A stretch of DNA of 64,000 bases from Erythrobacter sp. Lineage in GTDB: Bacteria; Pseudomonadota; Alphaproteobacteria; Sphingomonadales; Sphingomonadaceae. This document shows, piece after piece, positions 1 through 8,618 of this stretch. Where the stretch lies: assembly GCA_025698865.1 (NCBI GenBank), contig JAILWQ010000002.1, forward strand, positions 518,385 through 582,384. The letters run 5' to 3'. Made by a program: the position numbers and the translations under genes. The notes under the pieces are model-generated. The model was not told the DNA's origin. It did not search any database and saw only the letters and a list, made by a program, of their open reading frames with translations. Every line of letters starts with the position of its first letter. Within the stretch, counting starts at the first letter, position 1.

Positions 1-606
1 GAGCACGGGGTGCCCCGGACGTTCTCCGTGACATCGACGAGGCCCGCTGAGGGAAAGTCCACGACCGCCCTTTCGCTGGCGGCGACGCTCGCACGTGCTG
101 GCAAGAAGGTCGTCTTGATAGACGGTGACATGCGATCCCCGTCGGTTCACCATCTGGGCAACGTCAAACACGAACGGGGCGTGAGCAACTTCTTGTCCGG
201 CGACGACGATCTCGATTCTATGACCTTCGATATGACCGACCTGAACATGACCGCGATGAGTGCTGGTCCAATTCCCCCGAACGCTGCGGAATTGCTGACC
301 GGCAGTCGTTTCCCTCTGCTTCTCGAACGCCTGCTTGCCAAATTCGACCACGTCGTCGTCGATTCTCCGCCGGTCATGGGTTTGGCAGACGCACCTTTGA
401 TAGCCAGTCATGTTGAGGGGGTAATTTATGCGGTGGAGTCGCGAGGCATCAGGTCGAGCTTGGTGCAGACCGCGCTGTCTCGGCTCCGTAAATCCAATGC
501 GAAGATTTTCGGTGGTATCTTGACCAAGTTCGAAGCGCGCAAGGCCCATTACGGGTATGGCTACGAATACGGTTATGGATATGGTCGCGACGAGGCCAAA
601 GCTTAA
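1..606 (+). CDS. Polysaccharide biosynthesis tyrosine autokinase (Wzc/CpsD-type BY-kinase), C-terminal part, truncated by window start
   Basis: Walker A-like 'STRPAEGKSTTALSLAATLARAGKKVVLIDGDMRSPS', 'FDHVVVDSPPVMGLADAPLIA' Walker B-type motif, Tyr-rich tail 'YGYGYEYGYGYG'. Frame is open to position 1, so the GTG at 10 is probably internal. Confidence 0.9.
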   Translation, partial: EHGVPRTFSVTSTRPAEGKSTTALSLAATLARAGKKVVLIDGDMRSPSVHHLGNVKHERGVSNFLSGDDDLDSMTFDMTDLNMTAMSAGPIPPNAAELLTGSRFPLLLERLLAKFDHVVVDSPPVMGLADAPLIASHVEGVIYAVESRGIRSSLVQTALSRLRKSNAKIFGGILTKFEARKAHYGYGYEYGYGYGRDEAKA

Positions 607-609
607 CCG

Positions 610-1863
610 ATGGTTGGATCCTTTAGACCGGCCATGTCCAAGACGCAGCCGCGTCTCAGGCTCGCCAGCCGGCTGGCTCTTGCGGCTATAGTTCTGGTAG
701 TCGGTTTTTTTTCCGTGGGAACTACTCTGGCGAACGTCGTCGTGAAGCTCGATCCTGCTCAAGCTTACCGCTTGTCGCCGGCCGACGGCAGAATTGCTGC
801 GCTCTTGGCGAGTGCTCGATTTGCTCAAGGGCAGGACACCGATCCCAATGGGCGCTTGTCATCGCTTGCGCAAAACGCTCTATTTGCCGAGGCCACGGCA
901 ACCGACGCTCTGGTCGTGCTAGCCTTCCAAGCCCAATTGAGGGGGGAGACGGCAAAGTCGGATCGCCTGTTCGAGTACAGCGCTCGATTATCCCGCCGGG
1001 AATTAAGTCCGCAGCTATGGGGGATTGAAGATGCCGCCGAACGCGGTGACGTAGAAGACGCCTTGCGCCATTATGACATAGCGCTGCGAACATCCCGGAC
1101 AGCACGAGGTATGCTGTACCCGGTTCTCGTCTCTGCCCTTGAAGAACCTGAGATCCGGCGCAGGCTCCTCGAGGTTCTTCGAAAACAGCCGGACTGGCGT
1201 CAGAATTTCATTCTTTATGCCGGAACTAGTGGTGTTGCACCGGCCGCGACCGCGCAGTTATTCGCCGAGGGGCGGCGTATCAACCTAGTGGTAAGCGATG
1301 CTGTCAACAGCCAGTTGGTTGATACCTTGGTTCGTGGCGGCGAGTTTGATCAGGCTTGGGCTTATTATACGACGTTCCGGCCGGGTGCCGAACGCAGCCG
1401 AGCACGTCCACTTGATGGCGATCTCGGCGAAGACGGTCGTTCGGCTTTCGACTGGAAGCCCGGAGATGATCCCGCGCTTTCTGCATCCATTCTAAGAGAC
1501 GGCGATCAAAGCGTACTCGACTTCTCTGTGCCCACAGGATTTGGCGGTGTTCTCTTGGAGCAAACGCAATTTATGCGGCCGGGAAGGTATACGCTAAGGG
1601 GGAAGATCTCGGACTTGGATTTGGATACACGCTCGACACCATATTGGTCGCTAACCTGTCTCGGGGGCGCGGAGATCGGCCGGCAAGCTGTGTCCGGCAG
1701 CAACGAGGGTGAGTGGTTACGGTTTACAGGGACGTTTACCGTTCCGGACAGTTGTCGCATGCAGACCCTCAAGCTTGTGCTGCGGCCGTCCAACAAAGTC
1801 GGGGGATTAGATGGTCGAGTTCCCGAAGTAAGCCTACAACCATCACCCATCAAGGAGCGTTGA
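610..1863 (+). CDS. EPS-locus membrane-anchored/exported protein: helical repeat (TPR-like) region plus C-terminal beta-rich, CBM-like region
   Basis: N-terminal hydrophobic segment 'LALAAIVLVVGFFSVGTTLA', Ala-rich helical repeats, C-terminal beta-rich stretch; directly downstream of the BY-kinase. Confidence 0.65.
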   Translation: MVGSFRPAMSKTQPRLRLASRLALAAIVLVVGFFSVGTTLANVVVKLDPAQAYRLSPADGRIAALLASARFAQGQDTDPNGRLSSLAQNALFAEATATDALVVLAFQAQLRGETAKSDRLFEYSARLSRRELSPQLWGIEDAAERGDVEDALRHYDIALRTSRTARGMLYPVLVSALEEPEIRRRLLEVLRKQPDWRQNFILYAGTSGVAPAATAQLFAEGRRINLVVSDAVNSQLVDTLVRGGEFDQAWAYYTTFRPGAERSRARPLDGDLGEDGRSAFDWKPGDDPALSASILRDGDQSVLDFSVPTGFGGVLLEQTQFMRPGRYTLRGKISDLDLDTRSTPYWSLTCLGGAEIGRQAVSGSNEGEWLRFTGTFTVPDSCRMQTLKLVLRPSNKVGGLDGRVPEVSLQPSPIKER

Positions 1864-1865
1864 AA

Positions 1866-2339
1866 ATGCGCTACGCAGGAACCCGGGTTCTCTCGGTGAC
1901 AATCCTACTGGTCGTGGGTGTTCCCTCCATAGCGCTAGCGCAAAGGGCCGAGAGGTCCGCGGAAGAAAGTTCGGCATCGACCTTACCGCTGGATACCGAT
2001 TTCCTTTCCAGCGATGAATTGCTCCAGCCCACTTTTCCTGCCAACGAGAATTCCGACGGTCTTCCCGCTGACCGTATTTCCACACGCGAAGCCGGTCTGG
2101 ATAGCGTTGCAAGGACCGTGGACGCGGGATCTGGATTAGTCGGCCAGCGGCAGACGACAACGGGCGAGGCATTTTTTGGAACACCGCTCGGCCGCATATC
2201 AAGTCGAATAGGGAACCGTATCGAAAACCGGCTGCGGACGCGCGTGGACGCTGACTATGACCCAATGGCTAACGCGACCGATCCTTTTAACCGGGCGGCA
2301 GAAGAACTTGGACAAAAGCCCGACAACCGAAGCCGATGA
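1866..2339 (+). CDS. Small exported protein of unknown function in EPS locus
   Basis: ATG at 1866, 2 bp after the preceding stop, in frame with listed ORF 1713..2339; signal peptide 'VLSVTILLVVGVPSIALAQ'. Confidence 0.65.
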   Translation: MRYAGTRVLSVTILLVVGVPSIALAQRAERSAEESSASTLPLDTDFLSSDELLQPTFPANENSDGLPADRISTREAGLDSVARTVDAGSGLVGQRQTTTGEAFFGTPLGRISSRIGNRIENRLRTRVDADYDPMANATDPFNRAAEELGQKPDNRSR

Positions 2340-2750
2340 CCTGAGAGCAAATCTCGGTTGGAAACGGCTTGGGCGTGACCATTCTCAAAGGACGCAGCTT
2401 AAAGCCCCTTGAAAGAGTCTCAGGCTTGCTAATTTCACCCGAGTTAGATCTTGTGGCTGCGTCCGTTTCGCATCGTAAGGGGGCTTCGCACGCACCCCCG
2501 TTACTTCGTCTGCGCTTTCGCGCAGAACGATGATCCGTTCCATAGGGAGCCGGGGATTACGTCGATCGCAGCATAGCCGAATGGGCGACCGCGCACGACT
2601 GTGACGAAGGTCGGGGTTCGACAGGTAATCGATCGACGACCGTTGATCGGATCAGCTCACTTTGTTCGAAAGTACCCAAAGATGCTGAAGTCGATTGGAC
2701 CATTATGCGACATCAAGGTCTGTTTAGCCCGCCCCCGGCGTAGGTCTACA

Positions 2751-3692
2751 TTATCGAACCAAGAATTCTTTCGGACTGTTCTGGCGATCTGGGCGCAACA
2801 GGGTCTTTAGTACGAGACTGATGCGGAACAGTCGCTGTCGCCATGCAGGATGACCCAATCCTCGGGGTGGCTCGGACGAACCGTAAAGGCGGTTTAGAGG
2901 AAGGCTCTTTGCCCGCTCGGCGAAATCGCACTTGCTCTCGAGCAATTTGCGATACACCAAAAGACTGTCGCGTGCAGCATTATACTCCCTAGATCCCTCC
3001 GCAGCATCTCTCATGTGCATGCGTGTCCAGTCGGCAAGCTCTCTCGCGAAGTCAGGATTTGTCGGAATATCGAACTGGCGGTACTCGCCGAGTATCTTGG
3101 ATGTGTGGCGAACGTGACCATGTTCCGATAGGCGCCACCACATTTCGACATCTTGCATGTATGTCCATTCGCGAGGCCATTGACCAAGCTGATGGAACAA
3201 ATCCGTTCGCATTGCCACACCGGCGACTCCCACCACATTGGCGTGTAGTTGCATGAAGCGGAATTCATACCCAGACGCCGTGTAGTCGAACGGAATCCCG
3301 ACCGTGCCGGTGCGATTACCGCTCGCATCGATCGTGTGAAATCTGCCGTGGATCAGAGCCGGCGATGAATGGTCCGCCTCGGTAGCGATGGCCGCCAACG
3401 CATCAGGATGCAATCGATCATCGCCGTGAAGTGTGACCAGATACTCACAATCAGAGGCCTGTGAGTACGCGCGGTTCCAATTGTCTGTCTTCGGCAGAGT
3501 TTGAGAGTGGCAATCCGCGGCCAAGCGCGGGTGGTCAAAAGCTTGAATGATTTGGGGGGAAGCATCCGATGATCCATTATCGCCGACCACTACCTCGAAA
3601 TCGTCATGCCGTTGGGCCAGCGCACTTGATATAGCTTCGCCAATGGTCGCTGCGTTATTATAGCAAGGTATAACAATGGAGAAACGTGGCAC
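2751..3692 (-). CDS. Glycosyltransferase family 2
   Basis: 'FSIVIPCYNNAATIGEAISSALAQRHDDFEVVVGDNGSSD' GT-A fold N-terminus; 'LHGDDRL'. Confidence 0.9.
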   Translation of the reverse strand: MPRFSIVIPCYNNAATIGEAISSALAQRHDDFEVVVGDNGSSDASPQIIQAFDHPRLAADCHSQTLPKTDNWNRAYSQASDCEYLVTLHGDDRLHPDALAAIATEADHSSPALIHGRFHTIDASGNRTGTVGIPFDYTASGYEFRFMQLHANVVGVAGVAMRTDLFHQLGQWPREWTYMQDVEMWWRLSEHGHVRHTSKILGEYRQFDIPTNPDFARELADWTRMHMRDAAEGSREYNAARDSLLVYRKLLESKCDFAERAKSLPLNRLYGSSEPPRGLGHPAWRQRLFRISLVLKTLLRPDRQNSPKEFLVR

Positions 3693-3722
3693 GCGAAATG
3701 GCTCCAGCTTTAGTGACGGCGA

Positions 3723-4442
3723 TCAAGCAAAAACTTTTATATCGCGAACGTCCGATACCTGTTCGAGCATCACGCGCTCGCCATTCTCGATGATCCCATT
3801 CATCAGAGGGCAGACGAAGAAAAGCCCGTTATATGCGAGCTCCTCTTCATGACGCATCGAATGAGCTAGCGCGAGAAGATACGTCGCGACGTTCCGAAAG
3901 AAATAGGTTCCTGCCGAAGCATTCTGCGAAATGACTTCTTTTTCTCTCGCCCGCAAAACTTTCCCTGAAGCGTCCGTTTCCAAATAGCTATAAGCCGGAT
4001 TATCCGAGTGAAACGTCAGTGCGATCCCCCCGAGAGATGGACAATCCGAGAAGGATTGGTCTGGCTGGAGAGACGTGCGGTAAGCGATATCTGCCAAGTC
4101 GATGCAGATCGTTTCGCCCGGCGCCGAACATAAGGAAAGAGCGCTAAGTGCGGAGCAAGCCGCACCACGAGCATAGTCGCCTAGCATGACTGTGCGACAT
4201 CCCGGGAACCAATCGCAAAGAACACCGCTCGCAAAGCTTACCGAAGGCGGACTGTTGCGAAGAACGAAAACTAGATCCTCCGAACTGCAGCAAGCTCTGT
4301 CGTTGCCCGCTTCGACGTGAAACCAGGGCCTGGAAGTTAGCACCTTTCGCAGCAATGGCTCGCCATCCAAAAGCGTCATCGCCTTGACCTGGCCGCCCTC
4401 TGTCTCGAAATCAGGCCCTGCCAACGGAACGATGATCTTCAC
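3723..4442 (-). CDS. Nucleotidyltransferase-like protein (single domain, divergent active-site loop)
   Basis: 'MKIIVPLAGPDF...KAMTLLDGEPLLRKVL' resembles the N-terminus of both halves of the neighbouring double nucleotidyltransferase, but lacks a GxGxRF loop. Confidence 0.65.
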   Translation of the reverse strand: MKIIVPLAGPDFETEGGQVKAMTLLDGEPLLRKVLTSRPWFHVEAGNDRACCSSEDLVFVLRNSPPSVSFASGVLCDWFPGCRTVMLGDYARGAACSALSALSLCSAPGETICIDLADIAYRTSLQPDQSFSDCPSLGGIALTFHSDNPAYSYLETDASGKVLRAREKEVISQNASAGTYFFRNVATYLLALAHSMRHEEELAYNGLFFVCPLMNGIIENGERVMLEQVSDVRDIKVFA

Positions 4443-4444
4443 GA

Positions 4445-5962
4445 CTACCGAGCCCGCCCGACCTTTGACAAATCGATGGGCCCGGCCAGGAACTTGTCGA
4501 GGTCGGCAGGTGTGCCCAAGCCATGCATCGCGTCAGCAGGAACTTCATAGACGCCAATACGCAAGCCCGCGTCGATAAGATAGTTGTAGACAGGGCAGGT
4601 ATAGAACTCGCCATTCACTCGATCGTTACGCGCAATCATGTCCACCGCGCCATTCACGAAATCGGACCCACGGGCGAACAAATAGATTCCCACCGTAGCA
4701 AGGTCTGAAATCGGTTTCTTCTCGGCAACTTCCGTCACCAAGCCGTTGTCGTCAACACATGCGAACGACCATTTGGGATTACGTTCTGCGTCTCGGAATA
4801 CCAGGATCGAACCATCGAGATTGCGATCATGGCAATCGCGGACGAAATCGTCGACATCGAAATCAACCCATTGGTCGGAATTTGCAATCAACAATGGCTG
4901 ATCATCGTCGAATTCGGATCTTGCCAACAGTATCGTGCAGGCGGTGCCTTCTGTCAGCGTATCGACCGTGTGAACTTCACCTTTCCGCCCTTCGGTCCCA
5001 TTTAGAAGGTAGCTATGACTATCAAGGTGTGACGCGCGAAGGAGCAGGTGGATCTGCGCACCCTCAGGCGCGGTGTTGGCGATGACGTGCTCAATCATCG
5101 GCTGACCTTGGACATCGATGAAAGGCTTCGGCAGCGCATATCCCGCGTCGCGGAACCGGCTACCTTCGCCGGCGGCGGGGATTACGAGATTGACCCTGCC
5201 CACATTCGGATTTCCGTTCGACGCTATAGTCGCCCGCAAGATCTCGTCTTCATAGTGATTAATCTTCTCAGGTGAATAGAAGCTGTGGTAGGATCGACCG
5301 TCGATCTGCTTCGATGCTACTCGGCCTCCGTTCAGGATAATTTCGTTCAAACAGGGGGCAATGTAGAAAAGGCCGTTATGGCTCGCATTGGCTTCGATAG
5401 AGGCCATCGCAGCGTCAACGAAGACACGTGCAGTTTCGAAGAAGTAGAGGCCCGCGACGGCATGGCGGCTGATCGGTTGCTTCTCGGCTGCCTGTTGAAC
5501 ATTGCCGTCGTTGTCGGTCGCGACGTACGACCAGCGGGGATGTATGCTATCAAAAATTGGAACACCAGCTTTCGCCCCTCCATCCCTGAACTCCCGGACG
5601 AGCTGGTTGAGATCGATCTCGAGCACTTGATCAGCGTTGGCGATCACAAGCGGAGCTTCCAGATCGAGTTCGTCAACGGCCATGAGGGCAGAACAGAGGG
5701 CACCCTGCGTTTCATCACGCAGGCCGACAATCTTGGTGCCCTCGCCTGCGAGCAGGCTTAATGTGCGATTCAGCGAGAAACGCACGATATCCTGCTCCGG
5801 CAGAACGAAAACGAAGCGGGGATCTGCATCCAGCTTTTTCAAGTTCCGAATAACACGCTCGATCATCGGCTGACCGTCGACTTCGATCAATGGCTTCGGG
5901 AAAAAGTAGTGCTCGGCTGGGAAGAAAGGTGATTTTCCGGCCAAAGGCAACAGTATTTGCAT
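4445..5962 (-). CDS. Fused tandem sugar-/polyol-phosphate nucleotidyltransferase (two NTP_transferase-like domains)
   Basis: N-half 'MQILLPLAGKSPFFPAEHYFFPKPLIEVDGQPMIERVI'; C-half 'VNLVIPAAGEGSRFRDAGYALPKPFIDVQGQPMIEHVI' with canonical GEGSRF loop and PKP motif. Confidence 0.85.
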   Translation of the reverse strand: MQILLPLAGKSPFFPAEHYFFPKPLIEVDGQPMIERVIRNLKKLDADPRFVFVLPEQDIVRFSLNRTLSLLAGEGTKIVGLRDETQGALCSALMAVDELDLEAPLVIANADQVLEIDLNQLVREFRDGGAKAGVPIFDSIHPRWSYVATDNDGNVQQAAEKQPISRHAVAGLYFFETARVFVDAAMASIEANASHNGLFYIAPCLNEIILNGGRVASKQIDGRSYHSFYSPEKINHYEDEILRATIASNGNPNVGRVNLVIPAAGEGSRFRDAGYALPKPFIDVQGQPMIEHVIANTAPEGAQIHLLLRASHLDSHSYLLNGTEGRKGEVHTVDTLTEGTACTILLARSEFDDDQPLLIANSDQWVDFDVDDFVRDCHDRNLDGSILVFRDAERNPKWSFACVDDNGLVTEVAEKKPISDLATVGIYLFARGSDFVNGAVDMIARNDRVNGEFYTCPVYNYLIDAGLRIGVYEVPADAMHGLGTPADLDKFLAGPIDLSKVGRAR

Positions 5963-5989
5963 AGATGACTTTCGGGACTGATCGGCAGG

Positions 5990-6625
5990 TCAGGCGGTAA
6001 CGGGGGCGGCTTCGATCTCTACGATACGTTGAGCAATTGCCTGGTAATGAACATCCTCGGGCCCGCCGACGACCATGACATGGGCGCCAGATGCCCTAGC
6101 CGCAGCAATTCCATGATCATTGTCTTCAAGGATCAAAGTCTCGGCGGGTTGCAACGACAGATGTGCCATAGCGGTTTGATACATTTCAGGATCAGGCTTC
6201 GGCTTGCTTACATCTTCGTTCGAGACGATCATATCGAGCATCGGATCGAGGCCGGACAGTTTCATCATGAGTTCGACCGACTGCCGAACGGAATTGGAGC
6301 AGACCGCGATCTTCATGCCCCGACTACGCAGTTGCTGCAAGGCGAAGCGATGCTGAAAAACGGGCCGGCAGCGTTCGGTGGCGATCTCCACCGTGCGGTT
6401 TTGTTTGATGGTATTCAGGAACTCGTGAAGCCGCATCGGCAGACCGCGCGACTTCGAGAGCGTCTGTAATTTCTTGCGCGTTGGAAGACCATCGAAGGTG
6501 GCAAGGTGGGCATCTCTGTCAATCGGCATTCCGAATAGGCGCAACGCATCGTTGAGCGCTTCGTAATGCCAATCCTTCGCGTCGATCAGGACGCCGTCCA
6601 TATCGAACAATACACCCTTGATCAT
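5990..6625 (-). CDS. HAD-superfamily phosphatase (beta-phosphoglucomutase-like)
   Basis: 'GVLFDMDGVLIDAKDWHYEALNDAL', 'CSNSVRQSVELMM', 'LILEDNDHGIAAARASGA'. Confidence 0.9.
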   Translation of the reverse strand: MIKGVLFDMDGVLIDAKDWHYEALNDALRLFGMPIDRDAHLATFDGLPTRKKLQTLSKSRGLPMRLHEFLNTIKQNRTVEIATERCRPVFQHRFALQQLRSRGMKIAVCSNSVRQSVELMMKLSGLDPMLDMIVSNEDVSKPKPDPEMYQTAMAHLSLQPAETLILEDNDHGIAAARASGAHVMVVGGPEDVHYQAIAQRIVEIEAAPVTA

Positions 6626-7267
6626 TTAGCTCTTCCTGTTGAAAAAGGCAGCGGCCGCGTCCGGCAGGTCTGTACAAAGCATTGCCGCACTGTCGTGTTT
6701 CGCTAGCACCTCGCGCCAGCTAGCCCAGGCCTCCTGATGGGGCTTCCCATGCAGCTCTGGCGATACGATCGCAAATGACTGGCCCGTCTGCGCTGCCTCC
6801 AAAATATCGGATACGGGAACGTAAGGCGATTCGAAGGCATCGAGCCATAGGCCCTGTGTCTTTCTATCGAGTGGCGATGTGCGCTCATACTCACTTCGCC
6901 GCGTAAAGGCCGTCACTCCGTTCTCGATATACGCCAATGTATCCGGAACCGACATATCGAACACGAAATATCTGACCCGACGACCTGCGAGCATTTCGGC
7001 AACCGGACGCGCAAGCCCGTCGGCTTTGATATTGAGCGCCAGCATCGGCTGGCCTGGCACACCTTCGCAAATCTCTAGCAGTTGCTCGAACGTTAGTTCG
7101 TAATTGCTCTCGCTGTCGCTCATATCGTGGGAAATCACGATCTGGCCCCTGCAGTCTCGCAAATCCGTCTCGATACCGTATCCCGAGGATAAGGCCCGCT
7201 CTATCGCAACGCGCGCGTTCTTTTCGAGCGATGTTTGCCACCACCCTCTATGCGCCAGAATTTCCAT
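6626..7267 (-). CDS. Glycerophosphodiester phosphodiesterase / PI-PLC-like TIM-barrel protein
   Basis: 'MEILAHRGWWQTSLEKNARVAIERALSSGYGIETDLRDCRGQIVISHDM' matches the GDPD HRG...E.D signature; 1 bp from the HAD gene. Confidence 0.8.
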   Translation of the reverse strand: MEILAHRGWWQTSLEKNARVAIERALSSGYGIETDLRDCRGQIVISHDMSDSESNYELTFEQLLEICEGVPGQPMLALNIKADGLARPVAEMLAGRRVRYFVFDMSVPDTLAYIENGVTAFTRRSEYERTSPLDRKTQGLWLDAFESPYVPVSDILEAAQTGQSFAIVSPELHGKPHQEAWASWREVLAKHDSAAMLCTDLPDAAAAFFNRKS

Positions 7268-7454
7268 GGTTACGACAAGGCCTAGCGATTTTCAGTGTTC
7301 GAGGTTGGACTGGGGGCCGATAGGTACGGACCGATCATGAGCTTGTAAAGCGCTCCGGACTTTTTTGTCGCGGCGCTTGCTGCCGCATATTTTTTCGGCG
7401 AAAGGCGCGCAGGGATCCACCAAATCACTCTGCGACAGTCCTGAGAACGAATAT

Positions 7455-8588
7455 ATGAAAATTGCTATCGTTCACGACTGGTTGACCCTGACAGGTGGGG
7501 CGGAGCGAGTTCTGGAGCAGGTCTTCGAACTATTTCCGGACGCCGAGCTGTATTGCGCCGTCTGTTTTCTTCCGGAAAAGGATCGCTGGCTTGTCGATGG
7601 GCGAGTCGTCCGCACAAGTTTCGTCCAAAAGTTGCCTTTCGCGCGGCGTCTGTATCGCGCGTATCTGCCGCTCATGCCTCTGGCTGTCGAGCAATTCGAC
7701 CTCTCGGGGTACGACCTCGTCATCAGCACCAGCCATGCTGTGGCTAAAGGCGTGATTACCGGACCCGACCAGGTTCACGTGAGTTATATTTTCAGCCCCA
7801 TTCGCTATGCTTGGGATCTACAGGCAGCTTACTTGCGGGAGGCAGGACTGCAGGGTTTGAAGAGTTGGCCGGCAAGGGTCATTCTCCACTACATGAGAAT
7901 GTGGGATGTGCGAACCGCGCACGGGGTCGATAGGTTTGTTGCGATCTCCGACTTCATCAGGCGACGAGTGCGAAAAGCTTACGGACGCGACGCGCAGGTT
8001 GTCTATCCGCCAGTGGACGTAGAAAGATTCCAGCTCGGCAAGCGCAAGGAAGAATTTTATCTGACCGCATCCCGGATGGTGCCTTACAAACGCATTCCTT
8101 TGATCGTTGAGGCATTTTCCAAGATGCCGGATCGCGAACTGGTTGTGATCGGGGACGGCCCGGACATGGATCTCGTGCGGAAAGCAGCCGGACCGAACGT
8201 GCGCATACTTGGCCGCCAAACGGATGCGCAGGTCATCGATCACATGCAACGCGCGCGCGCCTTTATCTTCGCAGCGGAAGAGGATTTCGGGATCGTGCCG
8301 TTGGAGGCGCAGGCCTGCGGTACACCGGTCATCGCGTATGGGCGGGGCGGCAGTCTGGAAACCATTGTCGGTGAAGATGGCGATAGACCCACAGGCGTAT
8401 ATTTTTTCGAGCAATCGGCATCCAGCATCGTCGAAGCGGTCGAGAAACTGGACGAAATGCACATCGATCCCGACCATTGCCGTGACAATGCCCAACGTTT
8501 CTCGACCGCGAACTTCCGAGCGGAATTCCTGGCTCAGATCGAGTGCGCACTGGTCGAACATGGCGGAAAGATCGGCCGTGCCATATAG
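7455..8588 (+). CDS. Glycosyltransferase family 4
   Basis: ATG at 7455; 'MKIAIVHDWLTLTGGAERVLEQ', 'EDFGIVPLEAQACGTPVIAYGRGGSLETI' GT4 motif. Confidence 0.92.
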   Translation: MKIAIVHDWLTLTGGAERVLEQVFELFPDAELYCAVCFLPEKDRWLVDGRVVRTSFVQKLPFARRLYRAYLPLMPLAVEQFDLSGYDLVISTSHAVAKGVITGPDQVHVSYIFSPIRYAWDLQAAYLREAGLQGLKSWPARVILHYMRMWDVRTAHGVDRFVAISDFIRRRVRKAYGRDAQVVYPPVDVERFQLGKRKEEFYLTASRMVPYKRIPLIVEAFSKMPDRELVVIGDGPDMDLVRKAAGPNVRILGRQTDAQVIDHMQRARAFIFAAEEDFGIVPLEAQACGTPVIAYGRGGSLETIVGEDGDRPTGVYFFEQSASSIVEAVEKLDEMHIDPDHCRDNAQRFSTANFRAEFLAQIECALVEHGGKIGRAI

Positions 8589-8618
8589 GCCCGCCGACTT
8601 TCGCAGATTGGTCCTATA

